DNA of 64,000 nt from Alkalicoccus daliensis (GCF_900103955.1 NZ_FNIL01000002.1:1-64000), one strand, 5' to 3'; positions 8,230-17,157 are shown, counted from the first letter of the stretch. The notes: a model not told the origin generated them from the sequence alone. Translations and numbers: made by a program.

Positions 8230-9042
8230 ATGAAAAAAACAGATTTATTAACACCGATAGGGATTTTTATCGGTATGACAGCTATGTTTCTCGCGATCTT
8301 TTCCAACTCGGCAGGTACTGGTAACCTGACTGACTTTCTTCAAATTGCCTCTATATTAATTGTTCTTGGCGGAATGTCCGCTGCAATAATGATTAACTTT
8401 TCACTTGCTGATTTAAAGCTGCTTCCTAAAGTGATGAAGGAAACATTTCAGACAAGGGAACATAATCTGCAGGGACTGATTGACACATTTGTAGATTTAT
8501 CAACAAAAGCTAGACGGGAAGGCCTGCTGGCGTTGGAAGCAGCGCTCGATGAGGTGGATGACCCTTTTATTGAAAAAGGTGTACTCCTTGCTGTAGACGG
8601 TATTGAGCCAGATATCATAAAAGACATTATGATGGCAGAGGTCGTGGCCATGGAAGAGCGCCATAGAAAAGGAAGAGTAATATTGGAAAAAGCTGCAGAA
8701 TATGCTCCGGCATGGGGAATGATAGGGACGCTTGTAGGACTTGTTCTTATGCTGCAGAATCTAAATGATCCTTCAACGCTTGGTCCTAATATGGCAGTAG
8801 CTCTTCTTACAACTTTGTATGGAACATTACTTGCAAACCTTGTTTTCAGTCCTATGTCACACAAATTAATGCTGAGCACGGAAGACGAAGTTTTTGTGAA
8901 ACAAATTATTATTGAAGGAGTTATCGGAGTACAGTCCGGACAGAATCCTAAAGTGCTGCAGGAAAAACTAAGTGCTTTTCTTCCGAATCATTCTAAGAAA
9001 GAAGAAGAAGAAATAGTGCAGGAGCCTGTTACAAATGAATAG
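8230..9042 (+). CDS. motP: Flagellar motor stator subunit MotP (Na+ type)
   Basis: 270 residues, MotA/ExbB family with four membrane helices: about 8-28 and 36-56, then after the cytoplasmic loop two helices around the conserved PAWGMIGTLVGLVLMLQNL and ALLTTLYGTLLANLVFSP. Pairs with MotS to form the sodium-driven stator rather than the proton-driven MotAB. SD GGGGAG before ATG; 41 bp after ccpA and overlapping motS by 8 bp, so an operon. A charged C-terminal tail (KKEEEEIVQE) is typical. Assigned to MotP rather than MotA from its location directly after ccpA and its similarity to B. subtilis MotP. Confidence 0.92.
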   Translation: MKKTDLLTPIGIFIGMTAMFLAIFSNSAGTGNLTDFLQIASILIVLGGMSAAIMINFSLADLKLLPKVMKETFQTREHNLQGLIDTFVDLSTKARREGLLALEAALDEVDDPFIEKGVLLAVDGIEPDIIKDIMMAEVVAMEERHRKGRVILEKAAEYAPAWGMIGTLVGLVLMLQNLNDPSTLGPNMAVALLTTLYGTLLANLVFSPMSHKLMLSTEDEVFVKQIIIEGVIGVQSGQNPKVLQEKLSAFLPNHSKKEEEEIVQEPVTNE

Positions 9043-9814
9043 GCGCAGACAGAATGATACGGATAAAGGGGCTCCGAAATGGATGGTTACTTTTTCCGAC
9101 ATGATGACGCTGATCCTTGTATTTTTTATACTGCTGTTCTCGATGTCGGTCGTGGATGCGAATAAATTCAGAGCAATAGCTGACTCTTTTCAGGACCGGG
9201 CAGTATTTGATTCGTTTCCTTCGATCATTCCTTTTGAAAATCCTTCAGATGAGCGTGAAGTGCTCGATATTGATGATTCACCGAATGAAGAAACGGAGAC
9301 GTACGACAGCTTGGAAGACATGGAAGAAGAAGAAGTGAATCGGCAGCTTGATGATCTTTTGGAAGATGTAAATGAATATCTGGAAGAAAATGAATTTACA
9401 GAAGAAATAACAGCTTCCCGGGACGACCGTGGAGTAGTTCTCGTATTGCAGGAACAAGCACTTTTCGAATCGGCGAGCGCTGACTTGATCAATGAAGCGC
9501 AGCCATTTTTAGATAAAGTCGGAGAATTATTAAATACGATTCCAAATATGGTAAAGGTAGAAGGACATACAGACAGCCGTCCGATCAGTACGCCTCAGTT
9601 TCCCTCCAACTGGGAACTTTCAGGTGCAAGAGCGAGCAGCGTCATTCGTTATTTATCCTCTACTGAGGATTTAGAGCCACAGCGCTTTATGGCTGCTGGA
9701 TATGGAGATACGAGACCCATTGCGCCAAACACTACAGAAGAAAATTTGCAGCAGAACCGCCGGGTAGTGATAGTTATCTCTGATCCTTCCTATGAAATAG
9801 ATGACTTGTATTAG
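9035..9814 (+). CDS. motS: Flagellar motor stator subunit MotS (OmpA-like peptidoglycan-binding)
   Basis: 259 residues. A single N-terminal helix with the ion-binding Asp in WMVTFSDMMTLILVFFILLFS, a plug/linker, and a C-terminal OmpA/MotB domain (VKVEGHTDSRPI, NWELSGARASSVIRYL, PNTTEENLQQNRRVVI) that anchors the stator to peptidoglycan. The linker (about residues 70-125) is strikingly acidic, with runs of E and D, as in proteins from saline or alkaline habitats. Starts within the 3' end of motP. Its terminator follows. Confidence 0.92.
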   Translation: MNRRRQNDTDKGAPKWMVTFSDMMTLILVFFILLFSMSVVDANKFRAIADSFQDRAVFDSFPSIIPFENPSDEREVLDIDDSPNEETETYDSLEDMEEEEVNRQLDDLLEDVNEYLEENEFTEEITASRDDRGVVLVLQEQALFESASADLINEAQPFLDKVGELLNTIPNMVKVEGHTDSRPISTPQFPSNWELSGARASSVIRYLSSTEDLEPQRFMAAGYGDTRPIAPNTTEENLQQNRRVVIVISDPSYEIDDLY

Positions 9815-9830
9815 TTTCATTCATAGACAG

Positions 9831-9866
9831 AAGCTGTCCTTTTTATAATGAGGGACAGCTTTTTTA
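9831..9866 (+). terminator. Terminator of the ccpA-motPS operon
   Basis: AAGCTGTCC / GGACAGCTT stem followed by TTTTTT, 17 bp after motS and just before the SD of the next gene. Confidence 0.8.
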
Positions 9867-9881
9867 AAGGAGTGGATAGAA

Positions 9882-10601
9882 ATGAAAATTGGTATAATCG
9901 GGGCAATGGAAGAGGAGATTGCCCACTTTACACATTTATTTACTATAGAGGAAAAGTTTACTCTTGGTAAAAATAAATATGGAGAAGGAAAATATGGCTT
10001 CTGTGAGGTGGTTTTAACAAAAGCCGGCGTGGGAAAAATTAATGCTGCTGCAGCTGCACAAAAAATGATTGATGTTTTTCACGTTGATCTTATTTTATTT
10101 ACTGGGGTTGCAGGAGCTGCAAATCCAGGCTATGAAATTGGTGATGTTGTCATCAGTACAGTGTGTCAGCAGCATGATATAGATGCAAGTCCTTTAGGCT
10201 TTCCAAGAGGTACAATTCCTATGTTTGAAGGACCGTCTGAATTTGCAGCGGATCCAGCCTGGAAATCTATTTTAAAGGAAGCAGCAGAAGAAGCAGGAGA
10301 TGTGAATGTACATGAGGGGAAAGTCGTGAGCGGGGATCAATTTGTGGCAGATAAAAAGGCCGTACAATATATCCGTGATACATTCGACGCGGATTGTGTT
10401 GAAATGGAAGGAGCAGCAGTAGCACAAATTGCATGGATGCACGACGTGCCCTATGTAGTTTTACGGACAATTTCTGATAAAGCCAATGGAGAAGCACCGC
10501 AAATGTTCCAGCAGTGGCTTTATGAAGCAGCGGAACGGTCTGCAGATATTGTAACGCGTGCCATTCAAAAGTTTATGCAGGATGAAAAAAAGGATCAATA
10601 A
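9882..10601 (+). CDS. mtnN: 5'-methylthioadenosine / S-adenosylhomocysteine nucleosidase
   Basis: 239 residues, close to E. coli MTAN. It hydrolyses the adenine from MTA, SAH and 5'-deoxyadenosine, recycling products of polyamine synthesis and SAM-dependent methylation. Catalytic residues visible: Glu12 (IGAMEEEI), Glu174 in VEMEGAAVAQ, and the general-acid Asp199 in TISDKAN. Purine-binding LFTGVAGAAN is also present. SD AAAGGAGTG. It sits between motS and the acu cluster, where B. subtilis has no such gene, preceded and followed by hairpins, so it is probably transcribed alone. Confidence 0.94.
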   Translation: MKIGIIGAMEEEIAHFTHLFTIEEKFTLGKNKYGEGKYGFCEVVLTKAGVGKINAAAAAQKMIDVFHVDLILFTGVAGAANPGYEIGDVVISTVCQQHDIDASPLGFPRGTIPMFEGPSEFAADPAWKSILKEAAEEAGDVNVHEGKVVSGDQFVADKKAVQYIRDTFDADCVEMEGAAVAQIAWMHDVPYVVLRTISDKANGEAPQMFQQWLYEAAERSADIVTRAIQKFMQDEKKDQ

Positions 10602-10652
10602 AATATTCATGGGGTTCCACTCATTTCTGAAGGAAATATATCATTAGCATCT

Positions 10653-10688
10653 GGAAAGGCCTGAACTAATAAAAGTTCAGGCCTTTCC
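10653..10688. terminator. Bidirectional terminator between mtnN and acuC
   Basis: Perfect 15-bp stem GGAAAGGCCTGAACT/AGTTCAGGCCTTTCC with a 6-nt loop between convergent genes. The flanking T-tracts are short, so efficiency is uncertain. Confidence 0.7.
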
Positions 10689-10693
10689 GCGGC

Positions 10694-11851
10694 TTATTTT
10701 TTACTTAACAGCTTCAACGACTGTTTTACAGTTCTTGCATTTTTTTGGTTAATTTCTTCTCTGCGGGGGATTTGAGGATAGAGCCCTTTTGGATCATTCC
10801 ATTCCGGCGGCAGCTTTACCGGCGCTTCTTCCTGCCAGCGGTTCAGCCATTCTGCCGGAAGCGGCTCTTCTCTAAGGTGAGTCTGACCGCTCATTTCAAG
10901 CCAGATACTGGCCCAGGCTCGGGGAACAACCCGCCAAATATCATACCCGCCTCCTCCAACTGCGATCCATTTCCCATTACAATATTCGTGCGCGAGTTCA
11001 TGTGCGAGCTTAGGGACGTTATGAAAGAAGTCCAAGGTGCCGCATAGATGGGTCAGTGGATCATAATAGTGTGAATCAGCACCATTCTGCGTTAATATAA
11101 CGTCCGGCCGGAAATCTTCAATTACTGCACGGAGTACTCTTTCATAAGCCTCGAGCATTGTATCATCCTCAGAAAAAGCTTCAAAGGGAACATTGTAGGT
11201 GCTGCCATATCCTTTTCCGTGGCCGCGCTCAGACACATGACCTGTTCCAGGAAACAAAAATCTTCCGCTTTCGTGAAAAGACACTGTGCATACATCAGGA
11301 TCATCATAAAAAGCCCACTGCACTCCATCTCCGTGATGGGCATCGGTATCCACATATAGTACACGTGCTCCGTATTTTCGCCGAATGTATTCTATTGCGA
11401 TAGAACTGTCATTATATATGCAGAATCCTGATGCTTTTCCGCGAAAACCATGATGAAGACCGCCGCCTAAGTTAAGAGCATGCTTATACCCTTTATCGAA
11501 AACAAGATCGGCTGCTTGTAATGTTCCTCCAACAAGCCAGGAAGCTGCATCGTGCATCATGGGAAAAACAGGAGTATCATCTGTTCCGATACCGTATTTA
11601 GTACGGAACGAAGATTTTTGCTGTCCGTCCGTCGCACTGATTACGGCAGAAACAAAATCTTCATCATGAACAAGCAGCAGTTCATCGACTGATGCCATGC
11701 GTGCAGGGTGAATATCAGCTTCTTTCAAAGCACCGCATTTGAAGAGAAGATCGTTCGTCATACTTAAGCGACGTTGGTTAAAAGGATGTTCTTCATTAAA
11801 TTTGTAATCCAGTTGTTCTTTTGAAAATATAAAAGCTGCTTCCTGTTTCAT
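10694..11851 (-). CDS. acuC: AcuC, class I/II histone-deacetylase-like protein deacetylase
   Basis: 385 residues of the arginase/HDAC fold. Zinc and catalytic motifs seen: NLGGGLHHGFRGKASGFC (His-His), LYVDTDAHHGDGVQWAFY (Asp/His ligands), FHESGRFLFPGTG, LTQNGADSHYYDPL (Asp) and GGGGYD. In B. subtilis AcuC removes the acetyl group that AcuA places on acetyl-CoA synthetase, reactivating it. The ATG at 11851 overlaps the acuB stop as ATGA and has GGAG upstream; a further upstream in-frame start would run into acuB. Last gene of the leftward acuABC operon. Confidence 0.95.
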   Translation of the reverse strand: MKQEAAFIFSKEQLDYKFNEEHPFNQRRLSMTNDLLFKCGALKEADIHPARMASVDELLLVHDEDFVSAVISATDGQQKSSFRTKYGIGTDDTPVFPMMHDAASWLVGGTLQAADLVFDKGYKHALNLGGGLHHGFRGKASGFCIYNDSSIAIEYIRRKYGARVLYVDTDAHHGDGVQWAFYDDPDVCTVSFHESGRFLFPGTGHVSERGHGKGYGSTYNVPFEAFSEDDTMLEAYERVLRAVIEDFRPDVILTQNGADSHYYDPLTHLCGTLDFFHNVPKLAHELAHEYCNGKWIAVGGGGYDIWRVVPRAWASIWLEMSGQTHLREEPLPAEWLNRWQEEAPVKLPPEWNDPKGLYPQIPRREEINQKNARTVKQSLKLLSKK

Positions 11852-12456
11852 GATTCCATCTCCGGTTCTTCCGGCCAAACAATATCATATCTCTTTACTT
11901 TCAAAGCCTGTACGAAGATATGAGGATTGATAGTTTGCAGCCTCATTACAATTCTCATTCTTTCTTCCTCAGCAGGTATTGCAAAAATACTTTGAATATT
12001 CTGTTTGGTTTCTTTTGCCACCATCATTAAATCTGCCAGCTGGCCACTCTCATCAGGAACCTCAACTTCTACGCGGGAAGAAGGGCGATCGGCACCGGTA
12101 AGCTTTACAAGAGTCGTCAGCAGGTCGGTGTCGGTCAGCATACCGATTACTTTTTCATGCCAGTCTACTACAGGCAGGCAGTGAATTCTGTTCTCCAGCA
12201 TCATATAAGCTGCTTCTTCAACAAAATCACCTGGGAATGCTGTATGTACAGAAGTAATCATTATGTCTTTCATTGAATTCATTTCTGTTTTTTGTAAATC
12301 CCGGTCAGAAACAATTCCTTCCAGTTCTTTCGTTTCCGGGTGAAGGACTGGAAGATGACGAACGCTTTTCTCTTTCATTATCTGTCTCGCTTCTGTCAAA
12401 CTGGTGGCAGGAGAGACTGAGATTATATTTTTCTGCATTACTTCTTCTACGCGCAT
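11848..12456 (-). CDS. acuB: AcuB, CBS-domain / ACT-like acetoin utilization protein
   Basis: 202 residues. Two tandem CBS domains (MRVEEVMQKNIISVSPATSL..., DIMITSVHTAFPGDF...MLTDTDLL) followed by an ACT-like domain (SSRVEVEVPDESGQLADLM). CBS pairs usually sense adenine nucleotides; the biochemical role of AcuB is not settled, but it is cotranscribed with the acetyl-CoA synthetase acetylation/deacetylation pair. Start ATG at 12456 is preceded by GGAGG with good spacing; longer in-frame extensions overlap acuA without a ribosome site. Its TGA overlaps the acuC ATG. Confidence 0.93.
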   Translation of the reverse strand: MRVEEVMQKNIISVSPATSLTEARQIMKEKSVRHLPVLHPETKELEGIVSDRDLQKTEMNSMKDIMITSVHTAFPGDFVEEAAYMMLENRIHCLPVVDWHEKVIGMLTDTDLLTTLVKLTGADRPSSRVEVEVPDESGQLADLMMVAKETKQNIQSIFAIPAEEERMRIVMRLQTINPHIFVQALKVKRYDIVWPEEPEMES

Positions 12457-12479
12457 AGGGAATACACCTCCAAGAAAAA

Positions 12480-13121
12480 TTAAATCATATATCTGTTTTG
12501 AAAACGCACCCGGTCGAACTCGTGTACAGAGTCGGTGGAAACACGGCTGCCTACTCTGGCCATTAAACAATTGGCAGGGTGGGAGGTAATTTCAGGGTCA
12601 TCTGTGGCATACCAGATTAATCCACCGGATTTCATAACTTTTTCCATGATGTCGCGGTATTCCCAAATAGAAAGACCGGTACCGCGAAGATCCCAGTGCC
12701 AGTAATATTCAGTTGTAATAATAATATAATCTTCCACTGCATCATCCATCATAGAAACTTTAAGGATCTGCTTCGCCAGTGAATGACCGCGGTATTTCAG
12801 CGAAACCTCAATTGCACCGAGCTCTATCAGGTTTTCCAGCTGATACTGCGACCATCTTTCCATCTCATCCGGATATAAATAAACTGCGTATCCAACAATC
12901 TTATTGCCGTCCATTGCAGCAATAATCCGGTTTTCTTCCAACTTTGATACATCGATAAGTGCTTTTTTCTGCTGTTCAGGCTTGCGAAAGGCTTTTAATC
13001 CATCGTCAAACTCTGCCTGTTCAATCATTTCAGTTGTAAGGGGCCCGGAAATTACAAATTTCCGGTTGTCTTTACCAGTATGTTCAATCGAATGGAACGT
13101 TTTCCGGTGCTTCAAAGCCAT
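12480..13121 (-). CDS. acuA: AcuA, GNAT-family protein acetyltransferase
   Basis: About 213 residues, very similar along its length to B. subtilis AcuA (LIELGAIEVSLKYRGHSLAKQIL, TTEYYWHWDLRGTGLSIWEYR, ISSHPANCLMARVG-type ending). It acetylates and inactivates acetyl-CoA synthetase (AcsA). The GNAT acetyl-CoA loop is YRGHSLAKQ. Start is ambiguous: the ATG at 13121 is chosen because AcuA proteins begin near this point, while an in-frame ATG five codons upstream (13136) is possible; neither has a strong SD. A cre-like site lies just upstream. acsA, which is divergent from acuA in B. subtilis, is missing here. Confidence 0.92.
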   Translation of the reverse strand: MALKHRKTFHSIEHTGKDNRKFVISGPLTTEMIEQAEFDDGLKAFRKPEQQKKALIDVSKLEENRIIAAMDGNKIVGYAVYLYPDEMERWSQYQLENLIELGAIEVSLKYRGHSLAKQILKVSMMDDAVEDYIIITTEYYWHWDLRGTGLSIWEYRDIMEKVMKSGGLIWYATDDPEITSHPANCLMARVGSRVSTDSVHEFDRVRFQNRYMI

Positions 13122-13183
13122 CCCCACTTTCCACATTGATATTCTTAATATATCATAATTCTTTCTTGCCTCCTATGCTTCAA

Positions 13184-13197
13184 TGAAAACGGTTTAA
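13184..13197. promoter_or_regulatory. Candidate cre (CcpA) site upstream of acuA
   Basis: TGAAAACGGTTTAA matches the cre consensus TGWAANCGNTNWCA at 13 of 14 positions, about 65-75 bp before the acuA start. The acuABC operon is CcpA-controlled in B. subtilis, which supports the call. Confidence 0.6.
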
Positions 13198-13199
13198 AA

Positions 13200-13672
13200 A
13201 GAACTGTTCCTGGAGAAGTACCGCAGCAGCTATGAAGAAAAACTTTATCGCAGTTAGACTCTATGTTTTCTGCTTCGAAGGATAAGGGTGTAGACGCCTG
13301 CGGAAAAAATAGCGGGATCATCACAGATTCGTTCGGGTCTTTGAACGAATCTCCAGCAGGAAAGAAGGCAGCCGCGGACCTGCCATCCAGGTATGACGGT
13401 TTTTGGCTTACTTGGCTGGTGTGTACGGCCCCCTGCAACCTTAAAAGAGGGGACAGCGGAAGGATTTTTCCACCATGAAGTATGAAAATTAATACTGCTG
13501 TGTAACGAAGAAGAGGGCGCACCAGCGCAGTTTGAGAATTTATGTTGAAGGATGTTCTTTCCGTCAAAATTAGTGGAGAACAAGTCCTTGGGTAAGGCGC
13601 TCCGAAAGTGAAGCAGTATGATTACTTCTTTTTAGCAAAACTTTTATTTTCAAGGTAGCCAATAAAAAAAGA
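13200..13672 (+). repeat. Repeat family B, copy B1, within a 570-bp gene-free stretch
   Basis: The block 13462-13672 (ACCATGAAGTATGAAAATT ... TAACGAAG ... GGGCGCACCAGCGC ... CCTTGGGTAAG.CGCTCCGAAAGTGAAGCAG ... ACTTTTATTTTCAAGGTAG) recurs almost unchanged at 63650-63846. The upstream part (13255-13460) holds GTAGACGCCTGCGG-type sequence resembling intergenic repeats of other Bacillaceae, and shows no gene. The 3' end touches the PBP terminator. This copy occupies the place where acsA would be expected. Confidence 0.8.
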
Positions 13673-13697
13673 ACCAGCCACTTTGGCCAGTTCTCTG
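13662..13697 (-). terminator. Terminator of the penicillin-binding protein gene
   Basis: Minus-strand hairpin GAACTGGCCA / TGGCTGGTTC (two internal mismatches) followed by TTTTTTTATT. It begins right after repeat B1. Confidence 0.75.
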
Positions 13698-13705
13698 TAC
13701 ATCGT

Positions 13706-16700
13706 TCAATTTTCGTTTGAATTCCCGGTGTTGTTATTTGAACCATCAGTGTTATTGCTGCTATTATTTCCAGAATCAGCTGTTTCATTGGGTTCGGTAG
13801 AGTTTGCTTCTAAATTCTCTGAGGAATTCTCCTCCTGATTGTTGTTCTCGTCATTGGATTCACCCGCACTATTGTTTTCGCCGGTGTCCGCTTCGTTTTC
13901 ATTATTTTGTTCGTTTTCCGCATTATTTTCGTTCTCGGGGCTGCTATTATTTCCGGCATTGCTGCTTTCAGTGCTGCTGTTCCCGGAGTTATTATTTCCA
14001 CTACTGGAATTATTGCTGCCGCCGCTGGAATTACTGCTCCCAGAATTATTACTGTTTCCTGAATTCCCACTGCTACTGGAATTATTACTGCTTCCTGCGT
14101 TACTGCTGTTACCAGTATTGTCATGTTGATTATCGGCATTATTATCACTTGCTGCAGCAGAACCTCCGGAGTCATCGTCTCCGAAGGTATTATAAGCTGC
14201 TATTTCACTATCTTCATCTTCTGTGCTGCCGGTATCAGCATTATTTCCTAAATCAGCTGAGTTATTTTCATTGCTGTCGTTATCTCCGTTGTCTTCGTCA
14301 TCATCATCATCATCGTTTCCGGAAGTAGTGCCGATAGAAACTTCATTACTGCTGCCTGATTCTCTGCCGGCTACATCTACTGCCGTAATGTAATAAGTTC
14401 CACCGCTTCCCGCATACTCATAATCTTCATCCCAGCGCACGCTGTCTACTTCTGAACCAGAACTGGAATAAACCCTGTAGCCTACTACATCACCATCAGA
14501 ACTCTCATTCCAGGTAATCGTATCAGAACTTGTTGAAATGGAGGGACTCGAAGGAGTCTGGCCGTTGTCAGGAGCTTCTTCATCCGCTGAAACAAGATTT
14601 TCCCAATCTTCAGGGAGGTATTCAGAAATATCTTCATCCCCAAGATCGAAATACTCATCACTTACACTTGCTCCCGTTTTTGTAAACTCAGACGGTGTAC
14701 TGTCCAGTGCAAGATAATGTTCTCCATTTACACGTACATAACGAACTTCTTCCAGGCTGTCATCTACTTCTGTAGGAGCAAAATCCGCATTGAAAAGGTC
14801 CGTCGTGACAAAACCGGCATCACGGCATAGATCAGATGGGAGTTTTCCTGAGATTCCACATATCGTTTCTTCTACAATACCGGAGGGACGTTCGAAATCT
14901 TCTTCCGGAGCCATCAGATCAGGTTCTGCTTCATAGGCTGCGTTTGCTAATTCAGCCCATAACATCTGTGTTCTCGGTCCGTATCGAATTCCGTTAAGTT
15001 CCTCGACTACTCTAAATTCATTCGTATCATAGCCTATCCAGATTCCCTGTGTCACATTTGGGTTTAATCCCACAAACCATGAATCGCTTATTTCCTGTGT
15101 AGTACCGGTTTTACCTGCAAGGTCTGTTTCAAAGTCCAGGTAGCCTGGTAAACTCGGTGCTGTACCAATTCCAGATTCCATTACATCACGCATTACGTCA
15201 ATCATTAAATAGCTTGTCTGAGGAGACAAGATCTCTGTTTCTGCTTCAGAATCCTGTTCAAAAACCATTTCGCCATCTGCCGTTTCTATTTTCTGAATCA
15301 TGTAAGGCTCTTTTCTGGTACCGCCGTTACCAAATGCAGAATAAGCACTTGTATTTGCTTCAACTGTAACATCGAAAGTTCCTAATGGGCTGCTTTCATG
15401 TGGAAGGTTTTCTCCATTAAAAAATGGCTCAAAACCGAAATCTATCATTTTATCCTGCACATACTCATGGTCAAGGCGGTTTAATTCACGAACAGCCGGA
15501 ACGTTTCTTGAACGTGAGAGTGCTTCTCTTGCTGTAATAAGTCCGGAGTGCTCTCCATCGAAGTTAGTTACTTCCTGGTCCTCTCCTTCTGCATTGGGCG
15601 TATCATAGTAGTAAGGAGTATCCGGAGTAATAAATCCGGGCTGCAGCACTCCTTCTTCAAAGCCAAGTGCATAAGTAAGAAGAGGTTTCATTGTAGAGCC
15701 GGATTGACGTCCGCCGGACATGGCACGGTTGTATTCACTCTGCTCAAAATCTCTTCCGCCTACAAAACTGAGGATAGCGCCGGTCTTGTTATCAAGGAGT
15801 ACTGAACCTACTTCCTCCGGATAATCCACTTCGATAGTTTCGCCTTCTTCATTTTCATCAGTAGCAGTCCGGGTAGGGCCGAAATGTTCAAACTCCTGTA
15901 CTGCTTCCTGCTGCCCGTCATAAATATCTTTATTAATGGTAGTATGGATGCGGTACCCATCCCGCTGCAGACTTTCCTGCGCAGCTTCAGAATACCGGTT
16001 GATCATCAGCTGGCGGTATTCTTCATCTTCAATTTCAGAGAGATCAATGCCATCCTGTTCAAGAAGGTGCTCCAAAATAATGGTTTCAGCACGGTCACGA
16101 ACGCTGTTTACGATAAGCGGATAATCTTCATAACTGGAAGGGGTAGGCTCTGTAAATGCTTCTCTGATATCATAATCGAGTGCTTCCTGCTTCTCTTCTT
16201 CCGTTATATATTCACTGCGCGCCATTCTGTCCAGCACGGTATTCATTCGGTTCATCGCTGCATCGATAGACTCTTTCTGTTCTCCTCCAGATAAGAAGGG
16301 AGTGTAGGCAAAAGGACTCTGTGGAAGCCCAGCAATAAAGGCTGCCTGGGGAATATTCAGCTCTGCAGCCGAAACTCCAAATATGCCCTGCGCTGCTGCT
16401 TCTGCGCCTGCGATCTGGCGCCCGGATGCATTTCTGCCAAATGGCACAATGTTTAAGTAAGCTTCTAAAATTTCATCTTTCTCCATAAACTGCTCTAACC
16501 GCATAGCAAGAAGAATTTCACTGGCTTTGCGATCATGTGTTACTTCATTTGTCAGCACCTGATTTTTAACAAGCTGCTGTGTTAATGTACTTCCGCCGGT
16601 TTGGGTTGCTGCATTTGAAAAATCCTGAAATACAGCACGGAACAAGGCTTTTGGTACAATTCCTTCATGCTCATAAAAGTATTCGTCTTCCGTCGCTATC

Positions 16701-17053
16701 ACCGCATTTATTAAATGGTCGGAAACATCTTCCAAAGCGACTTCCCTGCGCTCCAGAGTAGTGGGTAAGGCACCCAAATACTCCTCGTCAGCAAAATAAA
16801 CTTCTGTGGTTTCTTCATAATTATAAATTTCCGTTTCAAGTTCATCCACCTGGCGTACAGTTTCGTCCTGTACAAGAGAAGCAAAATATCCTGCACCTGC
16901 TCCTCCGGCAAAGGCGAGTCCTACGAGTCCTATAATAAAAAATATAAGTAATAAATTCCAAAATACTGCTGTTGTTACACGGACTCCTTTGACCACTGTA
17001 AGTGTCCCTTTACTTTGGAAAAGGTTTTTCCATGAAGACCGGTCTTCACTCAC
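13706..17053 (-). CDS. Class A penicillin-binding protein (transglycosylase-transpeptidase) with FnIII domain and Asn/Ser-rich tail
   Basis: 1115 residues. Order: short cytoplasmic N-terminus; membrane helix about 29-58; GT51 transglycosylase (EDxxFxxHxG with catalytic Glu122, GGSTLTQQLVKN 153-164); transpeptidase with SxxK at Ser453-Lys456 (SGSTMKP), SRN at 515-517, KTGT at 648-651; fibronectin type III-like domain about 835-908; then about 205 residues of Asp-, Asn-, Ser-, Gly- and Glu-rich low complexity. It polymerises and cross-links peptidoglycan outside the membrane. FnIII plus an Asn-rich tail resembles B. subtilis PBP1 (PonA), but the location next to tyrS argues for a separate paralogue, so no symbol is given. 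Start is GTG at 17053 with GAGGGGG upstream. The acidic tail length is unusual. Confidence 0.9.
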   Translation of the reverse strand: MSEDRSSWKNLFQSKGTLTVVKGVRVTTAVFWNLLLIFFIIGLVGLAFAGGAGAGYFASLVQDETVRQVDELETEIYNYEETTEVYFADEEYLGALPTTLERREVALEDVSDHLINAVIATEDEYFYEHEGIVPKALFRAVFQDFSNAATQTGGSTLTQQLVKNQVLTNEVTHDRKASEILLAMRLEQFMEKDEILEAYLNIVPFGRNASGRQIAGAEAAAQGIFGVSAAELNIPQAAFIAGLPQSPFAYTPFLSGGEQKESIDAAMNRMNTVLDRMARSEYITEEEKQEALDYDIREAFTEPTPSSYEDYPLIVNSVRDRAETIILEHLLEQDGIDLSEIEDEEYRQLMINRYSEAAQESLQRDGYRIHTTINKDIYDGQQEAVQEFEHFGPTRTATDENEEGETIEVDYPEEVGSVLLDNKTGAILSFVGGRDFEQSEYNRAMSGGRQSGSTMKPLLTYALGFEEGVLQPGFITPDTPYYYDTPNAEGEDQEVTNFDGEHSGLITAREALSRSRNVPAVRELNRLDHEYVQDKMIDFGFEPFFNGENLPHESSPLGTFDVTVEANTSAYSAFGNGGTRKEPYMIQKIETADGEMVFEQDSEAETEILSPQTSYLMIDVMRDVMESGIGTAPSLPGYLDFETDLAGKTGTTQEISDSWFVGLNPNVTQGIWIGYDTNEFRVVEELNGIRYGPRTQMLWAELANAAYEAEPDLMAPEEDFERPSGIVEETICGISGKLPSDLCRDAGFVTTDLFNADFAPTEVDDSLEEVRYVRVNGEHYLALDSTPSEFTKTGASVSDEYFDLGDEDISEYLPEDWENLVSADEEAPDNGQTPSSPSISTSSDTITWNESSDGDVVGYRVYSSSGSEVDSVRWDEDYEYAGSGGTYYITAVDVAGRESGSSNEVSIGTTSGNDDDDDDEDNGDNDSNENNSADLGNNADTGSTEDEDSEIAAYNTFGDDDSGGSAAASDNNADNQHDNTGNSSNAGSSNNSSSSGNSGNSNNSGSSNSSGGSNNSSSGNNNSGNSSTESSNAGNNSSPENENNAENEQNNENEADTGENNSAGESNDENNNQEENSSENLEANSTEPNETADSGNNSSNNTDGSNNNTGNSNEN

Positions 17054-17157
17054 CGCAAAACCCCCTCTAATAAAATATCATTCACCATTATACCATAGCT
17101 TGTATTAGGAGATATAGGATTCAGGACTTAATTATCTCCTGCGCTTCTTGACATCTT

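Noticed and set aside
13804-14328. Long opposite-strand ORFs rich in Cys/Tyr/His/Arg and Leu over the PBP tail
   Set aside because: They are mirror images of the low-complexity Asn/Ser/Gly codons of the PBP tail; composition is artefactual and no SD is present.
13900-14330. Possible CRISPR-like or satellite repeats in the PBP tail region
   Set aside because: Repeats are irregular, of codon periodicity, in frame with the PBP gene and without spacers.
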